From UBA5018 sp947463165 (lineage in GTDB: Bacteria > Cyanobacteriota > Cyanobacteriia > PCC-6307 > Cyanobiaceae): a stretch of 64,000 bases of DNA. Numbering within the stretch: position 1 is the first letter of the stretch; each line of letters begins with the position of its first letter. Under the pieces are notes generated by a model that saw nothing but the letters and a program-made list of their open reading frames with translations, had not been told where the DNA came from and made no database searches. The translations under genes were made by a program, and so were the position numbers. Location of the stretch: positions 62,001-126,000 of the forward strand of contig CALRTY020000007.1 in the NCBI GenBank assembly GCA_943371245.1. The letters run 5' to 3'. Shown here piece by piece: positions 33,018 through 41,325 of the stretch.

Positions 33018-33925
33018 GCGCGCCGCTGCTGCGGCTGCTGCTGGAGGTGCTGCCCTGCCTGCTGCTGGGGGTGTTGCTGGAGTGGCGCTGGCCGAAACTG
33101 TCGCGTCAACTGTCTCCGCCCCTGATCCGCTACGGCGTTCCCCTGAGCGTTTTGGGGATGCTGCTGCGTTCAGGGCTGGAGCGCTCGATGCTCTGGGCCG
33201 GCTTGCTGGCCCTGGTGGGCATCGGCGCTGGCTTGGCGCTGCTGCGCTGGCTGCCAGGCCTGCGGCAGCTGCTGCCGCTACCGGCCCTGCGGTTGGGGGC
33301 GGTGGCGGGCAACACCGCCTACTTCGGCTTCCCGGTGGTGATGGCCCTGCTGCCGCCGGCCGCGATGGGCACGGCGGTGGCCTACGACCTGGCGGCGACA
33401 CTGCTGATCTGGGGCCTGGGGCCGGCCCTGTTGACCGGCGAGCGCCTGCAGGGGCGGCCCCTGCTCCGCGCCCTGGCCCATAGCCCCGCCTGTCGGGCCC
33501 TGCTGTTGGCTTTGCTGGTGGGGCTCACCCCCTGGAGCCAGCAATTGGGGGCGCTGCTAATGGTGCCAGCGCGGCTGGTGCTGCTGTTGGCGCTAACGAT
33601 CCTGGGCATCCATCTGGGCCCGTTGCTGCGCCAACCGCCAGGCGAGCGGCTCAACCCCTGGCGCCTATGGCCGGCCTTGACGATCAAGCTGCTGCTATTT
33701 CCAGCGGCGATGTTGGCGCTCAGCCTGCTCACCCCCCTGCCCCCCCTGGCCCGTCAGGCGGTGGTGCTGCAGGCCGCCGCACCCACGGCCTTGGCGGTAC
33801 TGCTGCTGAGCGAGGCCAGCCCCGCCAGCAACGACGGCTCCAGCGCCAGGGCGGCGACCCTGGTGCTGTGGAGCACGGCCATCGCCCTGGGGAGCGTTCC
33901 CCTATGGCGTCTGCTGTTGGGTTGA
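33014..33925 (+). CDS. AEC-family (auxin efflux carrier-like) permease
   Basis: A 303-residue, very leucine-rich membrane protein with about ten hydrophobic segments. GNTAYFGFPVVMALLP near residue 97 and the C-terminal AVVLQAAAPTALAVLLLSE are characteristic of AEC transporters (MdcF/AEC type, sometimes malonate or other small anion carriers). Its substrate cannot be read from the sequence. The start overlaps the ureD stop by four bases, implying coupling to a urease accessory gene. Confidence 0.8.
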   Translation: MSAPLLRLLLEVLPCLLLGVLLEWRWPKLSRQLSPPLIRYGVPLSVLGMLLRSGLERSMLWAGLLALVGIGAGLALLRWLPGLRQLLPLPALRLGAVAGNTAYFGFPVVMALLPPAAMGTAVAYDLAATLLIWGLGPALLTGERLQGRPLLRALAHSPACRALLLALLVGLTPWSQQLGALLMVPARLVLLLALTILGIHLGPLLRQPPGERLNPWRLWPALTIKLLLFPAAMLALSLLTPLPPLARQAVVLQAAAPTALAVLLLSEASPASNDGSSARAATLVLWSTAIALGSVPLWRLLLG

Positions 33926-33955
33926 GCCAGGCAATTGGCCCAGCCAATTACAGAG

Positions 33956-34211
33956 CTAGGGCTGAATTGAGGCCAGGGCGCGGCGGCTCTGGGCCAACAC
34001 CGGTGCCGGCAAGGCCAGGAAGCCGAGGGCCTGGGCCATTTCCTAGGCCCAGGTGAGGGCGGCGGCCTGCAGGGGCTGCTTCACATAGGCGGCCTCCGCA
34101 TAGCCGATGGCGCCGCGCAGCTGGGTGCGTTGAGCCGCCACGCCCTCGTTGCCCTTAGCGCCGCTGCCGTTGGGCCATTTAACGTTTTTACCCACTCCCA
34201 AGCCGCTGCTA
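33956..34211 (-). pseudogene. Remnant of a PstS-type phosphate-binding protein gene
   Basis: Minus-strand codons read GLGVGKNVKWPNGSGAKGNEGVAAQRTQLRGAIGYAEAAYVKQ, closely like the middle of PstS (VNWPTG..GKGNEGV...GSIGYVE.AY). The frame then reaches an in-frame TAG (near 34042) and continues MAQALGFLALPAPVLAQSRRALASI to a second stop at 33956, which is the usual C-terminal end of PstS. The N-terminal two thirds and the segment between these parts are missing. It sits directly after the flavin monooxygenase gene. A non-functional leftover is by far the best reading. Confidence 0.85.
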
Positions 34212-34215
34212 GCGA

Positions 34216-35622
34216 TCAGGAACCCAGCAGGGCGGTGCACTCCAGCCGCTCCTGGCTGGCATCGCGGCGTTGCAGGCGTAGGCGGATGATTTCGGCCAGA
34301 TAGGCGGCATCGTCACCGACGCCGCAGAAGCGGGCCGATCCCCAGGTTTGCAGCCAGGGCAGGCCAATGAAATAGAGGCCGCTGCTGGGGGTGACGCCTC
34401 GCTCATGGCTGGGGTAGCCGGCACCATCGAACACGGGCACGTCAATCCAACTGAAATCGGCGCCGTAACCGGTACACCAGATCACCGCCGCCAGGGGCTC
34501 ATCGGTTAAATCCAAGCTGCAGGGATGGCCGGGCATGGGCTGCCAGCAGGGTTGATAGGCGGGCTGCTCTGGCGCCTCGATCGACTCGCGGGCGATATAG
34601 GCATCGATGCTGGAACAGATGCGGCTGTAGACGGCATCGGCCTGGTCGAGATTGGCGGCTAGATCGTTGGCGAAGCGAATCTCGCCAGGCGCCAGTTGCT
34701 GCAGGCGGCCATAGAGTTGCATGCCCTCGATGGCGCGGCGACGCAGATCGATCTCGCGGCCGCCATCGCGCCCGGTGAGGTAGTGGTTGGTTTTGGCGCG
34801 CACCAGCTTGGGATCGGCGTGCTGGTGGATCGGCATTGAGTAATAGCCCATCCGATCCAGCCAATCCACCACATCCCGGCCGCGATAGCGCCGGGGTGAG
34901 CGGGGCGCCGAGCCGACGCTGAGGTGAACGCGGCGGCCGGCCAGAAATAGATCTTCCGCGATCTGACAGCCCGACTGGCCACTGCCCACCACCAGCACCG
35001 GCCCGGGCGGCAGCCGCTCTGGATTGCGATAGTCGCGGGCGTCGAGCTGCAACACCCCGGCCGGCAACCGTTCGGCTTGGCCATGGCGCCGGGGCCGGTG
35101 GTAGCCGCCGGTGGCTACCACCACCTGGCTGGCTTCCAGTTCCCCTTCTGAGGTGAGCAGCCGATAGCCCTGGCCCTGCCGCTGCAGGCTCAAAACACTC
35201 ACCCCTTCCCGCACATCGGCCTGGATCCGGGCCGCGAAACGGCGCAGGTAGGCGACGATCTGCTCCCGGCCCATGAAACCCTCGGGATCGTCGCCGTCGT
35301 AGGCGAAATCGGGCAGGCGGCACTGCCAATTGGGAGTTACCAGGCAGAAGGAATCCCAGCGCTGCTGCTCCCAGGCGTAGCCAATCCGGTGGCGCTCCAG
35401 CACTAGCGGTCTGATGCCGCGCCGCTGCAGGCAGCTGGCCAACGAAAGTCCGGCTTGGCCGCCCCCCACGATCACCACCGACTGGCGGCGGGCCTGCCGG
35501 CCAGCAGCAGCGGCGGCACTGGCCAGGGAACTATCCAAGGAATCGACCAAGGATCCGTCTGGGGAACCATCCCAGGAACCGCCCAGAGAACCGCCCGGTG
35601 AACCGCCTAGGGAAGGATCCAA
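34216..35622 (-). CDS. MSMEG_0569-type flavin-dependent monooxygenase of the Nit1C cluster
   Basis: A FAD/NAD(P)H monooxygenase-like protein of up to 468 residues. The FAD-binding VVIVGGGQAGLSLASCLQRRGIRPLVLER is near residue 50. WDSFCLVTPNWQCRLP follows, then a second nucleotide-binding GPVLVVGSGQSGCQIAEDL near 210. VIWCTGYGADFSWIDVPVFDGAGYPSHERGVTPSSGLYFIGLPW near the end is the GD-type motif. In Nit1C clusters this gene accompanies the nitrilase; its substrate is not known. The first 28 residues are tetrapeptide repeats, so the true start may be the TTG near 35541. It is divergent from the MSMEG_0572-like gene. Confidence 0.87.
   Translation of the reverse strand: MDPSLGGSPGGSLGGSWDGSPDGSLVDSLDSSLASAAAAAGRQARRQSVVIVGGGQAGLSLASCLQRRGIRPLVLERHRIGYAWEQQRWDSFCLVTPNWQCRLPDFAYDGDDPEGFMGREQIVAYLRRFAARIQADVREGVSVLSLQRQGQGYRLLTSEGELEASQVVVATGGYHRPRRHGQAERLPAGVLQLDARDYRNPERLPPGPVLVVGSGQSGCQIAEDLFLAGRRVHLSVGSAPRSPRRYRGRDVVDWLDRMGYYSMPIHQHADPKLVRAKTNHYLTGRDGGREIDLRRRAIEGMQLYGRLQQLAPGEIRFANDLAANLDQADAVYSRICSSIDAYIARESIEAPEQPAYQPCWQPMPGHPCSLDLTDEPLAAVIWCTGYGADFSWIDVPVFDGAGYPSHERGVTPSSGLYFIGLPWLQTWGSARFCGVGDDAAYLAEIIRLRLQRRDASQERLECTALLGS
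35525..35622. repeat. 12-bp repeats at the 5' end of the monooxygenase gene
   Basis: Successive 12-base units like ggaaccgcccagaga and ggaaccatccca on the plus strand encode, on the minus strand, SLGG, SPGG, SLGG, SWDG, SPDG and SLVD at the very start of the protein. Seven or so units can be followed. They obscure the real translation start. Confidence 0.75.
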
Positions 35623-35811
35623 GGGATAAGCCGCTAATTAGAAGGCAAGTCTCAGCGCCATTGATCATCCATTTGGTAGCGATAGTCACCATGTCAGCCA
35701 GCGGCAGGCCAGCCAAGGGGCGCGCCGGTCTTGGTGGTAACAACGGCGACATTCCGACCATAAAAGCCATGCAAACTTCAGCTCGCTGTTTCTGTTTCAG
35801 GCCCGGCTTCG

Positions 35812-36294
35812 ATGCCTCAAGTCACGCGTCCCGCCAACCAGCCGGGAGATTTTTTGGTTGACTACGAGGAGAAAGTATTTCCAGATATCAAAGCTGAGCC
35901 AGGCGAGAAAGCCCTGGTAACTTTTCACACCGTGGCCTTCGAAGGTTCGATCGGCCTGGTGAACCTATTGCAGGCCAGTCGGCTGATCAACAAGGGATTT
36001 GAAACCTCGATTTTGCTCTACGGTCCTGGCGTGACCCTGGGGGTACAGCGGGGTTTCCCAAAACTGGGCGATGCCGCCTTTGACGGCCATCTCAATTTTA
36101 ATGCCCGCATCCAGAAGTTCATGGATCAAGGGGGGAAAGTGTATGCCTGTCGCTTTGCACTTCAGGCCCTCTACGGCCACGGGGAAGGGGCGCTAATCCC
36201 TGGCATTACACCAATTAATCCCCTGGATGTAATGGATCTAATTTTGATGCATCGCAAGGAGGGCTCCTTCATCCTCGACACCTGGACCCTTTGA
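35812..36294 (+). CDS. MSMEG_0572/Sll0783-family nitrogen-starvation protein
   Basis: A 160-residue protein whose whole length matches this family: FHTVAFEGSIGLVNLLQASRLINKGFETSILLYGPGVTLG in the first half, then KVYACRFALQALYGHGEGALIPGI. The fold resembles DsrE-like proteins with one conserved cysteine in ACRFA. In Synechocystis the homologue sll0783 is induced by nitrogen starvation and affects polymer storage. It is the first plus-strand gene of the Nit1C cluster but is separated from the nitrilase by about 700 bases of repeats. Confidence 0.9.
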   Translation: MPQVTRPANQPGDFLVDYEEKVFPDIKAEPGEKALVTFHTVAFEGSIGLVNLLQASRLINKGFETSILLYGPGVTLGVQRGFPKLGDAAFDGHLNFNARIQKFMDQGGKVYACRFALQALYGHGEGALIPGITPINPLDVMDLILMHRKEGSFILDTWTL

Positions 36295-36303
36295 GTTAAT
36301 GCC

Positions 36304-36994
36304 ATTTGGCATAGCTCTATTTGCCAGGGCTTCATTTGACATGGTTTCATTTGGCAAGGCCCTATTTGCCTTGAGGGCATTTAAATTGAATGTATTTGAC
36401 TTGAAACTATTTATCTTGGAGTGATTTAATTTGAGAGTTTTTGAGATCCCATTATTTACATCGAGGTGAATTTATCTAAATCGATTTGATCGAGGATGAT
36501 TTGGCCAGAGGAGATTGGTTGTGGCACTGGTTGAGTTGGTGGAGTTCGGCGTGGAGGTCGCTGATTGGGATTGCTTGTTAAACAGGTTTCCCTTCTAGCC
36601 CTTGGGCCAAGCGCCCTGACAACTGGGGTTTCGCTAGCGGGAACCCCGGCAAATGAGGAAAAGGCGAGCCACCAGCCAACCAGGTATTTAAATCAAATTA
36701 AATTCCAGTCTGTTCGCTTGCATCAAATTCATCCGAGTCTAATTCGGCCGAGCCCAGGCAAGCGAGTCTAGTTCACTTGAACCCTATTTGCCTGGACCCA
36801 ATGCAGCAGCGCAAAATTTGCTGGCATCGCCCAGGTCAATCAAATCACCTCATCCAATAACCATCCAGTAGCCACCAACCATTTACAGGCTCAATGGTCA
36901 TCACGCAACCGCCAACGGATTCCATGCCCCGTGGCCATAATCTAGACAGCAACCACTAACACCCGCTCATTTTCTCTCCGTTTGATCCCTTTAC
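36304..36994. repeat. Spacer with 15-bp degenerate tandem repeat, then no visible gene
   Basis: From 36304 to about 36512 some fourteen units of 15 bases, most starting atttg (for example atttgacatggtttc, atttggcaaggccct, atttgacttgaaact), follow without gaps. From 36513 to 36994 there is no gene; weaker attcga/aattcca-like echoes occur near 36690-36790. No terminator or promoter could be assigned with confidence. Confidence 0.75.
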
Positions 36995-38026
36995 ATGGCG
37001 TCCACAATCAAAGTGGCGGCCGCACAGATTCGGCCGGTACTACATAGCCTTCAGGGTTCCCTGGCCCGATTGCTGGAGGCGATGGCGGCAGCCGCCAAGG
37101 CGGGGGTAGAGCTGATCGTGTTCCCCGAAACCTTTCTGCCCTACTACCCCTACTTCTCCTTTGTGGAGCCAGCGTTGCTGATGGGGCCTTCCCATCTGCG
37201 CCTCTACGACCAAGCGATGGAGGTACCCGGTGCGGAGCTGAGTGAGATCGCCGCCGCCGCCCGCCAATACGGCATGCATGTGCTGCTGGGCATCAACGAG
37301 CGCGATGGCGGCAGCCTCTACAACAGCCAACTGCTGATCGATGCCAGCGGCGAGCTGGTGTTGAAGCGACGCAAACTCACCCCCACCTACCACGAGCGGA
37401 TGCTGTGGGGCCAAGGGGACGGCTCTGGCCTGAAAGTGGTGACCACAGAGCTGGGGCGCATCGGTGCCCTGGCCTGCTGGGAGCACTACAACCCACTGGC
37501 GAGATTTGCGCTGATGGCCCAGGGGGAGGAGATCCACTGCGCCCAATTCCCCGGCTCGCTGGTGGGGCCGATCTTCAGCGAACAAACCGCCGTCACCATG
37601 CGCCACCACGCCCTGGAGGCCGGCTGTTTTGTGGTCTGTTCCACCGCCTGGTTGGATCCGAGCGACTACTCCCAGATCACAGCCGACACCAGCCTGCACC
37701 GGGCCTTTCAAGGGGGTTGCCACACGGCGGTGATCAGTCCGGAAGGCCGCTACCTGGCCGGCCCCCTGCCGGAGGGGGAGGGGCTGGCGATCGCTGAATT
37801 GGACCGCTCCTTAATCACCAAACGCAAGCGAATGATGGACAGCGTTGGGCACTACAGCAGGCCAGACCTGCTCAGCCTGCAAATCAACCGCAGGGCCAAC
37901 AGTCAAATGCAGGATTTAGCAATTGGCCTTGATCAAGCAATGCCAATTGGGCCAGAGTCCATAAGCGCTGGCCTAACTGGCTGTGGTGGCCCGGCCGCCC
38001 CTGGGGCGGAGCTGCACCATGGCTGA
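36995..38026 (+). CDS. Nit1-type nitrilase of the Nit1C cluster
   Basis: A 343-residue nitrilase-superfamily enzyme. The catalytic triad is E45 (VFPETFLPYYPY), K127 (KRRKLTPTYHER) and C161 (ALACWEHYNPL), with WEHYNPL typical of true nitrilases. Nitrilases hydrolyse nitriles to acid and ammonia, or to amides; in Pseudomonas the Nit1C cluster is tied to growth on cyanide. The C-terminal 40 residues after QINRRANSQ are not conserved. The stop overlaps the start of the radical SAM gene by eight bases. Confidence 0.93.
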   Translation: MASTIKVAAAQIRPVLHSLQGSLARLLEAMAAAAKAGVELIVFPETFLPYYPYFSFVEPALLMGPSHLRLYDQAMEVPGAELSEIAAAARQYGMHVLLGINERDGGSLYNSQLLIDASGELVLKRRKLTPTYHERMLWGQGDGSGLKVVTTELGRIGALACWEHYNPLARFALMAQGEEIHCAQFPGSLVGPIFSEQTAVTMRHHALEAGCFVVCSTAWLDPSDYSQITADTSLHRAFQGGCHTAVISPEGRYLAGPLPEGEGLAIAELDRSLITKRKRMMDSVGHYSRPDLLSLQINRRANSQMQDLAIGLDQAMPIGPESISAGLTGCGGPAAPGAELHHG

Positions 38027-39113
38027 CCTGGCCCGACTGGTGACCGAACTGCAGGTGCAGGGGGTGGTGGATGGCGCCGTAGCGGGCAACCAGGGACGGC
38101 GGGGCGGCGCTGGCCCCTCCGATCACCGGGCGCTCACAATCGAAGGCACCACGGTGATGGTGCCCGTCTACAACGCCCTATCACGGCAGTCGCCTTACAG
38201 CATTGACCAGGGGGCCGATGGGCAGGTGCGATTGGCGGCGGACGCCGGGGCGCCATTAGCCCGGGTGGAGACTCCGGCGGAGCCGCGCTTCTACGGGCTG
38301 ACTACGGCGGAGGGCATTCCTTACCGCTCGATTGCGCTAATGCATGGCAAATCGGTGCTGGCCACCACCCTGTTGCAAACCTGTATCCGCTTTCGCGATC
38401 GCAGCCAGTCGTGCCAGTTCTGCGCCATTGAGCAGTCGCTGGAGGCTGGCCGCACCCTGGTGCGCAAAACCCCGGAGCAGGTGGCGGAGGTGGCTGAGGC
38501 GGCGGTGCGGCTAGATGGCATCAGCCAACTGGTGATGACAACTGGTACGCCCAACAGCGAAGACCGGGGGGCCAGGCTGATGGCCGAAACTGCGGCGGCT
38601 GTGAAGGCGAGGGTGGCGATCCCGATCCAGGGGCAGTGTGAGCCGCCGGAGGATCCGATCTGGTATCGGCGCATGAAAGAGGCCGGCATCGACAGCCTCG
38701 GCATGCATCTGGAGGTGGTGGAAGAGGAGGTGCGGCGGCGGATTTTGCCAGGTAAATCAGAACTGACCCTGGAGCGCTACGAACAGGCTTTTGCCGAGGC
38801 GGTGGCGGTATTTGGCCGGGGCCAGGTTTCCACCTATTTGTTGGCGGGTTTAGGTGACAGTGCCGCCAGCTTGATCGCCTGCAGTGGCCGCTTGATAGAA
38901 ATTGGTGTCTACCCATTTGTGGTGCCATTTGTGCCGATTGCCGGCACGCCACTGGCGGACCATCCCGCCCCCTCCACTGCATTCATGATCGAGGTATATA
39001 CGGAGGTTGCTAAATTGCTGAAGGCGTCAAATATGCGCTCCGACCAGATGGCAGCTGGCTGCGCCAAGTGCGGCGCCTGCTCGGCCCTTTCTCTATTTGA
39101 ACAGGAGGGCTGA
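38019..39113 (+). CDS. MSMEG_0568-type radical SAM protein of the Nit1C cluster
   Basis: A 364-residue radical SAM protein. The cluster motif is TCIRFRDRSQSCQFC (C-x9-C-x2-C), wider than the classical Cx3Cx2C but in keeping with this family. VMTTGTPNSEDRGARLMAETAAA, then PIQGQCEPPEDPIWYRRMKEAGIDSLGMHLEV, are barrel segments. A C-terminal cysteine group CAKCGAC could bind a second cluster. It belongs to the Nit1C set; the reaction is unknown. ATG 38019 lies inside the end of the nitrilase gene, implying translational coupling. Confidence 0.9.
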   Translation: MADLARLVTELQVQGVVDGAVAGNQGRRGGAGPSDHRALTIEGTTVMVPVYNALSRQSPYSIDQGADGQVRLAADAGAPLARVETPAEPRFYGLTTAEGIPYRSIALMHGKSVLATTLLQTCIRFRDRSQSCQFCAIEQSLEAGRTLVRKTPEQVAEVAEAAVRLDGISQLVMTTGTPNSEDRGARLMAETAAAVKARVAIPIQGQCEPPEDPIWYRRMKEAGIDSLGMHLEVVEEEVRRRILPGKSELTLERYEQAFAEAVAVFGRGQVSTYLLAGLGDSAASLIACSGRLIEIGVYPFVVPFVPIAGTPLADHPAPSTAFMIEVYTEVAKLLKASNMRSDQMAAGCAKCGACSALSLFEQEG

Positions 39114-39118
39114 TCGCG

Positions 39119-39790
39119 ATGTTTTTTATCGATCCCAGCAGTCACGAGATCGGCCGCAGTCCTAGTTCAGCCCCGGCGGCATTTACGCCATCGGTACGCT
39201 GGGGCATCGGCATAGATGCCGATGACTTTCGCCTCTCCCCCACCGCCAGCTCCGAGCGGTTTTCCTTTCATCTGCTGCGGTCTAGCTCGCCGCTATTGGC
39301 CGGTTACTGGCAATTACGTAGCGATATATTTTGCCAAGAACAGCATTTGTTTGAAGCGTCAGACCGTGATGAGCTAGATAAAATTGCCTATCCGATTGTG
39401 GCGATCAACCACGCTCTGGCCCCGGAACAGGTAAAGGGGCAAGCCCTGGGGCAGGTTCAGGCACAGGGGCAAGCAGTGGGGGTGGTAAGGATTTTGGAGC
39501 AGAGTCCCAGGGTATGGTATGGCGGCAGATTGGGGGTTGATATCAACTTCCGGCGCCACAACCAAATTGGCAAGGGCCTGATCTGGAAGGCGGTTACCAC
39601 GGCGAATGGCTGGGGGTGCGATCAATTTTTAGCAACAGTGCAACAGCAAAATGTGCGCTTCTTTCAGCGGCTGCATTGGCAGTCAATAGAGCAATTAGAA
39701 ATTCGCGGCGTGGCCCATCAGCTGATGCAAGCGGATTTGAGCTATTACCAGCCCGCCCGCGAATGCCGCCCCGCCCTGGTGGCGGCATGA
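39119..39790 (+). CDS. MSMEG_0567/Sll0786-type GNAT acetyltransferase
   Basis: A 223-residue protein with a GNAT-like core. FHLLRSSSPLLAGYWQLRSDIFCQEQHLFEASDRDELD is family-typical, followed by VGVVRILEQSPRVWYGGRLGVDINFRRHNQIGKGLIWKAVTTANGWGCDQFLATVQQQNVRFFQRLHWQ, the acetyl-CoA region. A Gly/Gln-rich run (KGQALGQVQAQGQAVG) is a small repeat insertion. It lies five bases after the radical SAM gene. In mycobacteria this domain is fused to the next protein of the cluster. Confidence 0.88.
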   Translation: MFFIDPSSHEIGRSPSSAPAAFTPSVRWGIGIDADDFRLSPTASSERFSFHLLRSSSPLLAGYWQLRSDIFCQEQHLFEASDRDELDKIAYPIVAINHALAPEQVKGQALGQVQAQGQAVGVVRILEQSPRVWYGGRLGVDINFRRHNQIGKGLIWKAVTTANGWGCDQFLATVQQQNVRFFQRLHWQSIEQLEIRGVAHQLMQADLSYYQPARECRPALVAA

Positions 39791-40776
39791 CGGCCCCGGC
39801 CCTGGAGGCGATCTGCCAGCGGCTGAAGGCCCAGGCTGGCCTGCGCAGCAAGGCCGACATCCGGTCGGCAGCCCGCAGTTTTGAGCATCTGCCCTTTCCA
39901 GAACTGGGGGCAGCGGCGGCCCTGGGCGACGATGCGGCACTGCTGCCGGCGGTGGGGGGCCAGTTGCTGCTGGCCTGTGAAGGGCTGCATCCGGAGCTGG
40001 TGGAGGAGGACCCCTGGTTTGCCGGTTGGAGTGGCGTATTGGTGAATCTGAGCGATATCGCCGCCATGGGCGGTAGACCTCTGGCGGTGGTGAATAGCCT
40101 CTGGTGCAAAGACCACCACCAGGCCGAACAGCTGCTGGCGGGCATGCGCCGCGCCTCCGACTGCTTCCAGGTGCCGGTGGTGGGGGGCCACAGCAATTTG
40201 CGCAGTCCGTATAACGCGCTATCGGTGGCGGTGCTGGGCAGCAGTGGCCCCCGGGTGCTGTCAGCGAGGGCGGCAAGACCGGGCCAATTGTGTTGCCTAT
40301 TGATCAACACCAACGGCGAATTTTATCGCCACTATCCGTTTTGGGATGCGGCCACCAAGGCCGAACCAAAGCTGCTGCGAGAGCACCTGGAATTGATGGC
40401 CCAGCTGGCGGCCCAGGGCCTGGTGCTAGCCGCCAAGGACATCAGCATGGGGGGGCTGGTGGGCACCGGAGCGATGTTCGCCGAGGCGGCCGGTTGCCGG
40501 CTGAGCCTGGAGCTGGAGGCGATCCTGCCGCCCGCTGGCGTGGCGCTGGAGGCCTGGCTGAGCTGTTTTCCCAGCTATGGCTACCTGCTGGCTGTGGAGC
40601 CGCCCCAATTAGAGCGATTACACAAATTGCTGCGCAACTACCCAGACCTGCACTGCGGCACCATCGGCCACTTCAAGCCAGGCGACAGCGAACTGGAACT
40701 GCGCCAGGGGGGCCACAGCTACAGCCTATGGAGCGGCCGCGAGCCGCTCACCGGCTTTGGCGCCCTGACCACCTGA
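39787..40776 (+). CDS. Sll0787-type AIR-synthase-like (PurM superfamily) protein
   Basis: A 329-residue member of the PurM/SelD/ThiL superfamily. LGDDAALLP near residue 48 and VNLSDIAAMGGRPLAVVNSLW near 87 are the ATP/Mg-binding regions. VPVVGGHSNLRSPYNALSVAVLG is near 133 and AAKDISMGGLVGTGAMFAEAAGC near 214. It presumably phosphorylates or activates an amide- or carboxylate-like substrate made by the other Nit1C enzymes; this is inference. Its ATG overlaps the acetyltransferase stop (ATGA). Confidence 0.9.
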   Translation: MTAPALEAICQRLKAQAGLRSKADIRSAARSFEHLPFPELGAAAALGDDAALLPAVGGQLLLACEGLHPELVEEDPWFAGWSGVLVNLSDIAAMGGRPLAVVNSLWCKDHHQAEQLLAGMRRASDCFQVPVVGGHSNLRSPYNALSVAVLGSSGPRVLSARAARPGQLCCLLINTNGEFYRHYPFWDAATKAEPKLLREHLELMAQLAAQGLVLAAKDISMGGLVGTGAMFAEAAGCRLSLELEAILPPAGVALEAWLSCFPSYGYLLAVEPPQLERLHKLLRNYPDLHCGTIGHFKPGDSELELRQGGHSYSLWSGREPLTGFGALTT

Positions 40777-40799
40777 ACACTTTTGCGCAATCACAATCC

Positions 40800-41015
40800 A
40801 TTCACTTATGCTTAATTTACCCATGACTAATTTGCCCATGCTCAATTAGCCTATGGTCCATTCACTTGAAGCGCATTCACCCATGACCTAATCGACCGCA
40901 CCCTGCTCGCTTACCGTCTATTTGCCTGGAGTCTATTCGCCTCCGACTTGCTCGCTTACGGCCTATCCGCCTGCAGGATGCTCACTTACGGTATATTCAC
41001 TTAAGATTTGCTCAC
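40800..41015. repeat. 15-bp degenerate tandem repeat between two Nit1C genes
   Basis: Around fourteen 15-base units with core attcacccatgaccta (attcacttatgctta, atttgcccatgctca, attcacttgaagcgc, gctcgcttacggcct and others) fill the spacer between the AIR-synthase-like gene and the MSMEG_0570-like gene. Period and A/T-rich unit starts match the repeat at 36304-36512. Confidence 0.85.
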
Positions 41016-41043
41016 CCCACTTTATTTGCGCAATCCCACTCCC

Positions 41044-41322
41044 ATGCCAGAAGTAATACTGCAACTGCAATGGCCTGACGGCCGCAGCAGTGAGCTCTAT
41101 TCCCCTTCCACCAGTATCCTCCACCACCTGCAACCAGGCCAAACCCTAAGCGTAGCCGAACTGCAAACCAGGGCGATGCTTGGCCTGGAACAGGCCAGTG
41201 AAAGGGTGCGCGCCCGCTACGGCTTTGCCTGCACCCGCACCAACGAAGAATGGCGCAAGCTACAGATCAGCGCCGCCAGCTACAGCCCAGATCAAAGCGT
41301 AATGATTACTGGCCAGCGCTGA
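41044..41322 (+). CDS. MSMEG_0570-family nitrogen-starvation protein
   Basis: A 92-residue protein that matches this family end to end: MPEVILQLQWPDGRSSELYSPSTSI, then LQPGQTLSVAELQTRAMLGLEQASERVRARYGFACTRTNEEW. One cysteine is conserved. It is a regular member of the Nit1C set with no known biochemical role. It is the last gene of the cluster here; the glycosyltransferase (MSMEG_0565 type) found in many Nit1C clusters is not in the window. Confidence 0.88.
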   Translation: MPEVILQLQWPDGRSSELYSPSTSILHHLQPGQTLSVAELQTRAMLGLEQASERVRARYGFACTRTNEEWRKLQISAASYSPDQSVMITGQR

Positions 41323-41325
41323 ACC

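Noticed and set aside
35676..35689. GTA-N8-CAC resembling an NtcA site between the monooxygenase and MSMEG_0572-like genes
   Set aside because: One half-site base is wrong and no TAN3T box lies 20-24 bases away in either direction.
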